Positions 53,298 to 62,452 of a stretch of DNA of 64,000 nt are shown one piece after another (within the stretch, counting starts at the first letter, position 1; each line of letters begins with the position of its first letter). A model generated the notes under the pieces. That model did no database searches, was not told the origin of the DNA, and saw nothing but the letters and a program-made list of their open reading frames with translations. This stretch comes from Isoetes taiwanensis (Eukaryota; Streptophyta; Lycopodiopsida; Isoetales; Isoetaceae): contig JAJEKV010000026.1 in assembly GCA_021234155.1 (NCBI GenBank), positions 15,738,283 to 15,802,282 of the forward strand, in the 5' to 3' direction. Both the position numbers and the translations under genes were made by a program.

Positions 53298-53493
53298 ATG
53301 GCTATGGCTATGGCTATGGCGTCTCCGGTGTCGGCCTTGCTGGTGGCTATGGCAGCCATTTCTGGTGCATATGCATGGTCTGCAAGCTGTGCAGATGCAT
53401 ACTTCAAAGGCTGCTATGGAGTGGTTTAGAGATGCCCTCCTGGATGCCCCAAGACTTGTGAAGTAGATTGCATATACTGCAAGCCTGTCTGTG
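53298..53493 (+). pseudogene. First exon of a root-cap/LEA-like Cys-rich secreted protein, with an in-frame stop
   Basis: ATG 53298 opens a signal-peptide-like sequence (MAMAMAMASPVSALLVAMAA) followed by SCADAYFKGCYGVV, then TAG at 53427, then in the same frame RCPPGCPKTCEVDCIYCKPVC up to a GTAAAG donor at 53494. The C...C..CP.GCP..C.VDC..CKPVC pattern is that of plant root-cap domain proteins just before their usual CDKPGAVC exon, from memory of the family. That next exon was not found in the following kilobase. The stop and missing exon suggest a pseudogene. It lies 140 bases after the desaturase homology, on the same strand. Confidence 0.45.
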
Positions 53494-53499
53494 GTAAAG

Positions 53500-54592
53500 T
53501 TTTTACTTCATAGATGTCTTTGCTCTGTTCTAAAATGGCCATTGTGACTGCATTTGCCTAAATATCCTTTTTCCTTTCAACTGGGTTGTCATATATCAGC
53601 ATAGATCTTTGGACCTCATTCGTTGTTTCTGAATTCTCAATGTTAATCTTGTATCTTCACACTGGTCTGCAATAATGTCCAAGATGGATGCTTAGTCTAT
53701 ATCCATGTGCTACTTTGTTTTTAGTATCTTAGCATTGGGTCTATTATATGACTCGACCTGCCACAATGGATTCACAAGCTCATCTCATGCAGTGCCAACA
53801 TTTAAAGGCCATCTATATGTTGGGCAGCAGCTGCTTCCGACTTCGAAAGTGCAGACCCTAATGATGTATTATCATCTAAGAGGCCTAACAGATCCGAAAA
53901 TGGGCTTTTGGCAAGGTACAATAAATAAATCTGCAGCTATTCTTCCAGAATTTGCCTATGCTCTGTTGGTCATTGTAACAGACTTTCCTGAATGTTATTG
54001 AAAACGCTAACAAGGCAACAGTGCCCCGGGTTCACATTTAAAATCATTTTCCAAGCACTGGCCTTGAAAATAAAACTTCATTTTTTGCATACTAGAGGTG
54101 GAGTTTAATATTGAGTTTTGACTTAATATGAATCTTTGGCAGGTTAGAAAGAAAAAGATAGAGTTGGCCACTTCAATAACTAAGGCCAAATCTGTTGCTG
54201 ATGAAGATAATAAATGGTTTTTTTTGGAAAAAACGTACCACAAAATCACGTGCCTATGTTTGCTTTAGTTAGGGCCTGAAGGGCCCAAAATTTTTTTTAA
54301 TATAACAATCAACACACAACTACCATTAACATTATTAACACAAACCATTGCATTTAACACATTTAAATTAATTTTTACAATACATGTACAAAATTAACAC
54401 CATTAAGTACATTCTCTCAAACCTTATAGTATTTTGCAAACCTTAATATACAGTATACAAAAACTTGTACACGCATATCCCACAAAGGAGGATCGCTATG
54501 TGCGGTCCAGATCTTGGAATAAAGGGCAAATAAGCCCATCCGACAGCTCTCATTGCTTGGAGTAACCCCCCGTGTGAATATGCACCCAAACC
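53500..54592. other. No supported gene
   Basis: AT-rich sequence. The 98-codon frame at 53705-54001 has no recognised similarity. 54271-54288 has a small inverted repeat (GGGCCTGAAGGGCCC). Confidence 0.35.
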
Positions 54593-54844
54593 AAAGCAAC
54601 AATATAAACTTACAAATAACTCCGATATAAACAACGAGGCAAAAAAACATCATCTTTATCTTTTGAACATATAGAGGTGCATAAGCTAAAGCAAACAAAA
54701 CAGGGAACATCATGTGATAAAGCAACAATATAAACTTACAAATAACTCCGATATAAACAACGAGGCAAAAAAAAACATCATCTTTGTCTTTTGAACGTAT
54801 AGAGGTGCATAAGATGAAGCAAACATAACATGGAACATCATGTA
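54593..54844. repeat. 126-bp tandem duplication
   Basis: Units 54593-54718 and 54719-54844, each starting AAAGCAACAATATAAACTT and ending in a GGAACATCATGTG/T phrase, with a handful of substitutions. The unit stays open on the minus strand and gives a hydrophobic 42-residue repeat (CLVVYIGVICKFILLL) in a 216-codon frame (54417-55067) that I do not recognise; the frame may be an accident of the 126 = 3 x 42 length. Confidence 0.75.
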
Positions 54845-55236
54845 TACAATGCAAATTATAATTGAATTCAAAAAGATAATACACAATAGCAATAAATGAG
54901 AAAATAAAGTATCCACAATGTCTGTTATAGTACACTCTTCCAATTTTATTCCAGGTTTTTCCACTCGTCAAAAATGCTGATTTTCCTTTAATAATGGAAT
55001 AATTGTGGTCTATCTCTCTAGATAGGTTCATCCATATTTTTTGCCCATCAAGGCGTGTAATGTCCAAAGTTCAAATGAAGCATTAATATGTAGCAAAATA
55101 ACAGGGGATTCCAAAGGGATTGGATCTGGATTTAAAAAAATAACAATTCCTGAAACCATAAACCATATATCCCTAAAACAATTAAATGGGTTGTTATAAA
55201 AAGAAACATAGATTCAAGATAAAAAAATAATTACAT

Positions 55237-55306
55237 TAGCTCCTAGGTATATTGGTTATAATAGTTTTATTAGGACATTGAGTTATTTTGGTAGAGGTTC
55301 AAGCCC
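55237..55306 (+). repeat. tRNA-derived SINE-like promoter (A and B box)
   Basis: TAGCTCCTAGGTATATTGG (A-box-like, 55237-55255) followed after about 40 bases by GGTTCAAGCCC (B box, 55296-55306), the internal RNA polymerase III promoter layout of tRNA-derived SINEs. A second B-box-like GGTTCGATATTCC is near 55347. It does not fold as an intact tRNA, and element ends were not defined. Confidence 0.35.
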
Positions 55307-56340
55307 CCGTATTTCATATTCTAAAATCTTAGGCAAAGTCGTATAGAGGTTCGATATTCCCTCAAAACCTTAGGCGAACTCGTATTTCATATTTCAAAAT
55401 CATAGGCGCCTCCAATCATAAATGACTATAACCCAGAGATCCCAACATACAATCTGGGTCGTAGGATCGGCGAATCCGACGACAGGTAGTCCAGTGTGCA
55501 CCTGGTTTAGAATATGTAGCAAAATAACAGGGGGTTCCTGGTAAAAAAATAACAATATGGCAAGGAGGTGGCTCTTCTACGACAACAAACATAATGTTTC
55601 TAACTTTCATCATGAAGCCTATCTTGATCACCTCAGTTCAGAACTGTAAAGATTTGCTTTTATGAAGTCCCCATGTTCTGCATTGTACATCCAGTGCTTC
55701 TTTTACTATCCTCAAAGCAACGTATTTTAGTTATGGCTAACTTCTCTTTCAAAAAATGCCACTTACTATCATTGTGCACTGAATGTGGTACATTGATGTA
55801 AGACATGCTTTCTGCTCATTGTATTTTTGTATACTGATCAAAGAAACGAGCATATCCATCTTGCAAAGTCTGGCCAAACGCTGGCCAATATTGAAACGTC
55901 CACACATATGTCAATGTTTTAACTGTGTACTACAACAATGACCCTAGGAGGCTTCGTCTCACTTATTTGCTAGCATTGTACCATTGTCCTTATTCTGCAT
56001 TGGCAAAAGCACACAAAGTAGATATAAGCAACTTCTTCAAGAAAAATTTGTTCCTGAATTCCCAATAATACATTAGCAATAATTATTGGGTTTAGCATTG
56101 TATGATGCAAAATAAATACAAAATGCAAACTATTAGGCGTTTGAACTGATTTCAGCTATGCACATACGCGAAAAGCCATCCTTGCATGTCTAGATCTCCA
56201 TCATATCAAATAAGAAAAAACAAACCCACAATCATATACATATTTGCCAGGGAAAATACTTCGGACATTAGAGCTTTTCAAAAGGACAAATGGATTAATC
56301 GTGATGGCTAGCTGCAAGTGGATAAGGCATAACAAAGGTG
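55307..56340. other. No gene seen
   Basis: AT-rich DNA. A phrase ATGTAGCAAAATAACAGGGG occurs near 55089 and again near 55516, flanking the SINE-like stretch, and could mark a larger repeat. No protein similarity was recognised. Confidence 0.35.
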
Positions 56341-56346
56341 ACAGAA

Positions 56347-56760
56347 TTAGGTCTTAATTCTTTTAACTGCATTTGTTAGAATAGTCCGCGCTCCCACATG
56401 TCCATGCTGGCTGTATATCATGATCATGCAATTCCAAGTTATGAGATCTCTCTCTTGCATTCTCTCAAATATGCAAGACGCATCCTCCAAGCATGCACAT
56501 CTACCATGCATGTTAAGGAGGGAATTCTCAATCACAAGTTCGTGTTGGAGTTCCTTTGCAACGGAAGCATAAATTTTGTAAGGGCTCTTGAGTTACCACA
56601 TGCACTACGAACACTGATAAAGCGGCTGTACTTGGGAAAGCACCAAGCTTCTTCATTACACGAAATAGCTTGAGAGCATACTCATTTCTACCATGCTCAG
56701 TGCATGCTGAGATCACAAACAATCCATGATATAACAGTCCAAGTTGGCGTGGAGATTACA
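56347..56760 (-). pseudogene. PPR gene fragment (frameshifted)
   Basis: Minus-strand pieces read ISACTEHGRNEYALKLFRVM (about 56.7 kb), then in another frame ENSLLNMHGRCACLEDASC, IFERMQERDLITWNCMIMIY and SQHGHVGA. These are consecutive PPR motifs of the PLS type, so this is a piece of a PPR gene in which the frame has been lost. It is not closely similar to the two PPR genes at 45.8-50.1 kb. Confidence 0.65.
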
Positions 56761-57900
56761 ATAGTCAGTCCCATGATTACAACAGTCCATGCTGGCATGG
56801 TGGCGCCTGCACAGATCTGCACACGAGATCTTAATATGCATACGAATAAATGCAAGAGCAGCCCTTGAGCAATATCCTTGAGTCATCTTTGTAAGTTGAT
56901 ATTTGATCTTGCCTTGTCATTTGTTTCATATTGATCTTGCCTTTAATCTCTTTTCATTTGCTTTTTTTGCAATGCACAAGTAGGTCTGCAACATATCCGT
57001 TGAACAGCTTAGAAAACATGTGCATAATTCTCACATGCAGACATTATCTTATGTGCAAGAGGATCTGTTGGAGAGGCTACTGGAAGAGGCACAAATTATA
57101 CAAGGTGTATGCTACTAGAGCATGACACAGGGTGAGCAACTTGAAGGGTAATTGGTCCTCATTTTGTTTCGAGAAGTGGTAAAACTTGCTGCCAACTCCA
57201 TGCATAATTCATTAGGCTTTGTAGCTGTTTTGCATCTTGTTTTTGCGAAGTATTATTTCGACGAGAGATCTTTCAAACGATCAATTGCACATTCATATAT
57301 GTTCTTGGCATTGTTAGAGTCAAAATCCGAGGCAAATCATCCTCTTGAGCACTAATGTCAATAAATCATTTCCCATTTCTCATCATTGGGTTTGAGTTTG
57401 GAAGCCTTGCCATGGTGCTGGTGTTGTTGAGCAAGAGAACTCTCATCTGCATTTCTTTTGCATGATTATAATATGATCTTCTATGTTTATGGGCCTGTGT
57501 GTAGATTTTACTTAGTAAACCCACTGCATTTTTTTCTCACGTGCAGCAATAAATCTGTCTTTGATTTTCTTTTTAAGATTTCCTTATGACAATAAGATCT
57601 CTCCTCACTATATCCACAAAGCCATTGGTGTTAAATGCTGGGATATCTCTATATTTTGGGCCTAAGTCTTTTCCAATGAGGAGAATGAGACTTTAGTTCG
57701 TCAACACCCTAGACTTTATAAAATGAGGAATACAGGACTTGGCAAGAAGATAGATGGAAAACTAACTTAGGAGGAAGTTAAAGCCATCATCACTGAATCC
57801 ACCACACTACAACCTATTTCTGAGTGTTTAGAGGATATGAACCCTTACTATACTCTCAATGGACACGATAGATGCATGGTTAAGAAACTTACTCAGTTAT
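56761..57900. other. No supported gene
   Basis: Frames at 56931-57125 and 57152-57355 show no recognised similarity. The stretch from 57600 may already belong to the retroelement relic described at 57950. Confidence 0.3.
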
Positions 57901-57949
57901 AACATCTTTTGCTCAAGGGCTCTGCAATCAACAATTTCTTAGGATGTTA

Positions 57950-58430
57950 AAGAATACATTGTCCACCTATGTCTAACCTAGACCTAATTTGGAAAGCCCT
58001 CCACCAAGGGCTCCCCTCAAATTAAAACCTTCATCATAGACTGGTAAATAGGCAAAGTGATCCTACTTGCAAACTATGTTCTTCAACAACTAAAACAATC
58101 CAGCACATATTTAGCTGCTCTGCCTCATGCTTTTCAAATGCTATCACTTGACTGTTTGCTTTCTATGTTTGAGAGGCTCTTTTCAAAAGTTGCAACACTT
58201 AAAACTATGTCTTACTATCACAAGGAATACTTTCACTCTCTTGGCTCTAAATTGGTCCAAGAAATCCATCCTCTCTTACTGTTCTCTGTGGCCCTTGAAT
58301 AGATTGAATTACTCACGTCATACATTTACAGATACTCCTTTATTTCTTATCGTTGAGTTGCATCAAGTGTTAATCCCTTCTTGGGCATCTGCCCCATCCA
58401 CTAATTATTTTGCAAAGTGAAAGTCCAGGC
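57950..58430 (+). pseudogene. Degenerate non-LTR retroelement C-terminus (zf-RVT-like)
   Basis: A plus-strand frame reads HHRLVNRQSDPTCKLCSSTT then KTIQHIFSCSASCF, the C-x2-C...H-x4-C arrangement of the zf-RVT domain at the end of LINE polyproteins, followed by stops. No RT part is recognisable upstream. Confidence 0.4.
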
Positions 58431-59112
58431 CCAATTTTTCAAAATTTGCGGCATGTATTCTAGGAAGTTGCTACTTGGATACCTCCCCCCCTTTTTTTCC
58501 CCAAAAATCTAATGGTGATATTAGATTTTGTACGTATCATTATACAGTGGGTATTTTAAATTCATGATTTATAAGCATTGAATATAGTGCAAGTGACATT
58601 TCAGGCAATAGTTGGCTTGGCAAATGCTTAGCATTTTGTACTTTTATAGCAGTACTTTCTATTCTGCAACTTTTAGTCTCAGTACTTTCTATTTTTTAAC
58701 TTTTAGTGATAATACTTCCTATTTGTGTAACATTTGTGGGACGAAATTGGGCTTTCTCTCAAATCTAGAGGCTAGTAAACTGATAGATGCATGTGGAACT
58801 TTATTCCGGATCAGATGCATATGGGCCTTATGTAGAAATGAAGGTTTCTTGTTTTATTTTTGTGCAGGTATGTGAAACACAGCTCTGTTCAGCTTGATTG
58901 TGGGCGAAAATTCATTTTATCTGGTTGCGTCTTATTTTTTTGCTCAATTTCTCTTAACTATAGATGATTTATGGTAGCAAGATTTCATATGTGAAGGTGC
59001 ACGTGTTTTCAGGCCAGAATCACCTTTGCCTCCTTGTTCTGGAATATAAAGGACATCTTGGTTGTTAGGATGACGACACCAATCATCACCTTTTGTTCTT
59101 TGTGATTATGTG
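58431..59112. other. No gene seen
   Basis: AT-rich. Contains short near-repeats of a CAGTACTTTCTATT phrase near 58645 and 58681. No RNA gene was recognised. Confidence 0.35.
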
Positions 59113-59154
59113 ATGTCGTATTGGTGAGGTGATGTGATGGCACCAATACGACAT
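59113..59154. repeat. Perfect 14-bp inverted repeat
   Basis: ATGTCGTATTGGTG at 59113-59126 and its exact complement at 59141-59154 with a 14-base loop (AGGTGATGTGATGG). It could fold as a strong hairpin. It lies about 150 bases before a gypsy fragment. Confidence 0.7.
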
Positions 59155-59283
59155 GAAGTTTTGCGTTGAATCCTCCTGGACGATATTCTTTTTAATAATT
59201 AATCTTGAATTAATGGCCCTTGAATTAAATGGGTACTTATATTATTTTCTTTTTCCACATGTACTTTTTGTGGAGGCATAATT

Positions 59284-59980
59284 CTGACGGTTGGCTTTGC
59301 AGAAACTCAGACGCCACCAACTATATGCCAAGTTCTTCAAGTGTCGGTTTGCAACTACCAAGGTTGATTACTTAGGATATATTGTGTCTGCGGAAGGGAC
59401 AACCACAGATCCAGCTAAAATTGAAGCAGTAAAGGATTGGCCAATTCCAACCAATGTGTCTGAGGTTCGCAGCTTTCTTAAGTTTGTCAAAGACTTCACC
59501 AAGCTCGCCGCGCCCTTAACAGACCTAACTAAGCATGAAAAGGTTAGGGATTGGATGGCACATTGGAAAGACAAAGTTCAAGCTGGGTTTCAGTCATTGA
59601 AGGATGCCTTGACAACAGCCTCAGTTCTCACCTTGCCAGATCCTCATAAGGATAAGTGGGTTGCCACGGATGCTAGTAAGATAGCTACTGGTGGAGTGTT
59701 GATGCAAGGAGGTCGGTTTCTTACCTACGATTCTAGAAAGATGAATGATGCAGAACAACGATACCCCATGCATGACCAAGAATTGCTCGCGGTTGTGCGT
59801 GCCTTGCGCATTTGGAGGCACTATTTATTTGGAAGATGATTCCAGTTGGATACTGATCTCCAGAGCCTCCAGTACATAATTACACAACCTCACCTCAACT
59901 TGAGACAAAGACGCTGGATGGAATTCCTTGAGGAATATGATTTTGAGGTCATCTATAAGCCGGGAAAACATGTAATGTAA
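59284..59980 (+). pseudogene. Ty3/gypsy RT thumb and RNase H fragment
   Basis: The plus-strand frame reads LRRHQLYAKFFKCRF, VDYLGYIVSAEGTTTDPAKI, EVRSFLKFVKDFTK (RT end; the usual YYR after SFL is missing), then WVATDASKIATGGVL, YDSRKMNDAEQRYPMHDQEL and RIWRHYLFGR (RNase H), a stop at 59837-59839, and FQLDTDLQSLQYI...EEYDFEVIYKPGKH. It is a truncated copy without gag, protease or integrase. It ends in a short GTAATGTAATGTAA repeat where the next LINE begins. Its sequence is unlike the gypsy element at 31-42 kb. Confidence 0.75.
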
Positions 59981-60528
59981 TGTAAAAATGTAATGTAAAT
60001 TAAATCACGCCAGTTGAGACCCTCGGGTCCGAGAAGGAGGATAAACGTTAGGCGCAGGAAGAGGCATCGTCTTGGGAAGTGTGCGAAACCAGACCCCGAT
60101 GGATGAGGCCTTTCTAGAGGCTGTTCTCCAGGGACTTGGTTTCCCGAGCATTCCCTTAGATCATGATGTGACAGTAGCTTACCTAGATAGCATAATAAAT
60201 CAGACGTACACATCTAATTCTAGGATAGGATTTTCTAGACAGTCTTTCAGTACCCATTATCTCTGTATTCTTGTGTTTCGATAGAGTGGGATCTTTAAGG
60301 ATTTCGGCCCACAACACAAGATATCTTGCAGCAGGAAGATATTCAAGAAACATTTTTCAAATTTCAGTCCTTGAACGATTTGGCACGGAACCTCTTTGGC
60401 ACTGGTCGACATTCTTTGATCTTAGGCGAGCCCAATTCTTGCCGGACTTGGAAATTGTCGTTTGGAGGTTTGCTCTGGCGAACTAGCTTCTTGTTTCTTG
60501 TTTCAGGAAAGTATCAGAAAAGGGGAAG

Positions 60529-62452
60529 ATGGCGGAAGTGGGGAATCAAGGAAAGGGGAAGAAAGCAATTAACTCAGAGAAGCCAAGAGAAGATGAGGAA
60601 TGGAATATGATATTCCGGTTGGAGGATAGGAATGATTTGGCTTGGAAAAACCTCAAAGAACTTTACGTTGCCTTTGAGATTATCAAAGATCAGCAAAAGG
60701 CGGTAGCATTTTGCATGGACGTCTCGGGGGAGGGATCGATATGTGCCAGCTTGAACAAAATCAAAAAACTTGAGGAGGATTACACAGGAGGGCGAGCAAA
60801 TGATAGGGATTGGGCCTGGAACACCCCGGAAATCTTGCAAGAAATGGACAGAAACCTATACAAGCTTATCACGGCCAAGCAGGGGCATAGTGAAGAGGAT
60901 TGTTGCAGCCTAAAGAACAATATTTTCCGGAAATCCATGAACGAAATGCTTAACAGAACTAAGGAGATTCTAGTGGAAATGGAAAAGCTCAAATGGAACT
61001 CGCTAGCCTCAATTAAACTGATAAGGAGGTGGAAAGATGCGGATGATCAAGTTATTGAGAGACAGCGCAGGATTTTCAAGAATAAACTCTCCTATGATGC
61101 AGCTCAGTGCTCGATAATGTATCCAAGAACTATGAAACTCATCAAATCCGACTAAAAAAGGATACCAAGGCATGCAAGATCCGGGATAGCAACGGGTTCT
61201 TTAATCCTACAGAGGTCGGCCAATGTGATTGCAAAAATTGTGAAGAGGTGCAGATCTCCATGCTGAACAGAACCAGTACCAAAGTGGGGGACCACCATAT
61301 CCGCAACAGAGCTCCAATTCTGGGTAAAAGCGACACTGCCAAAGGTTTGAATGCTCTTTCATATAAAAATGCTCTTCTTAATCAAGTTAATTATGAGTTC
61401 ACTTCGTCTTATGATGCTAATGAAGGTAGAAATGAGATTAAGGAGGGGATTATAGATCTTTCTGGGATTAGGGACTCCTCGGCTTCAGATTTATACTCTA
61501 AAAGAGGGATTCTTATTCATTTTCCTGATAAATCCCCATCCCTGGGGGAGGTTAAGTTCTGGATCACTAAGATTCAAAGAGTTCCGATCCTCTCTATTCT
61601 CAAATTAGACAATAAAACCTTCCAAATTTTATGCTCTGACGAGAATAGTGTAGGATCTATTCTTAGGAAAAAGCTGGATACTATTGGAAACAGGGAATTT
61701 TTCATTATGAAGTGGAGCCCGATCTATATCCCGGGTAACTATGGTTTAATCTCTACATCCACCTGGGTAACTTATTCCAATTTACCGCCCAGTCTCTGGA
61801 CCAAATCTCACCTGCAAGCCATATCTGAGAAATTGGGAGAGGTTATCAGCATCAACATCCCCCAGACAAACTTCCCCTCAGTTTGCATTTCAAAGAGAAT
61901 TAGATCCGACTGGAGAAGGGAAGTTACAGTGAAAGTTTCTGATTACACTGTCTTCAACTTATTGATAAGGGCAAAGGAATAAATCTAGAGGAAAAGGTGA
62001 ACAGATCTACCCCCCTTATAATTAGACAAGAGTGGAGACCCAAAAGTACTGGTTTACAAAGTATAGTTCAAAAAGGGGAGAGTAGCAATTGCCATAGCAA
62101 TCAGGAAATAAGTAATAGTGAGGACCAGGTAAGAGGGTATGAGGGTAACTTCAAGATTGATAAGAACTGGGTTCTCACTTTTAAGAATATTGACCTCTCA
62201 TTCAAAATCAATCCGGGATTCATGACAGTCTCTATCCCCCACAGGGTTCCTGACATATTTCAAGAGGAAGTCTATAGTAATAAAGATGAGCATTCTAGTG
62301 ATAATGATGGTGATGACATGAGTTGGCAGCAGATTAGTCATAAAAAAAGAGGTAAAGGCCAAAAAAAGATCTACTCTGGACCTATTAGGGTTAGTCCAAG
62401 AAAGGCAGCTATCCAATCCAGAATAGCTAAGAATAATTATAAAATTGTTTAA
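60529..62452 (+). pseudogene. LINE ORF1 (DUF4283-like; two frameshifts)
   Basis: Three consecutive pieces: 60529-61155 (MAEVGNQGKGKKAINSEK; charged, probably helical), 61107-61982 (VGQCDCKNCEEVQ; LSILKLDNKTFQILCSDENS; WSPIYIPGNYGLISTSTWV; NLPPSLWTKSHLQAISEKLG) and 61997-62452 (acidic, then a basic tail KKRGKGQKKIYSGPIRVSPR). The middle piece has the layout of the DUF4283 domain of plant L1 ORF1 proteins, which bind the element RNA. Breaks lie near 61110-61150 and near 61965. The final stop TAA is directly followed by the ATG of ORF2 in the same frame. Confidence 0.65.

Noticed and set aside
55237-55306. Functional tRNA gene
   Set aside because: Box A and box B are present, but the acceptor and anticodon stems do not pair.
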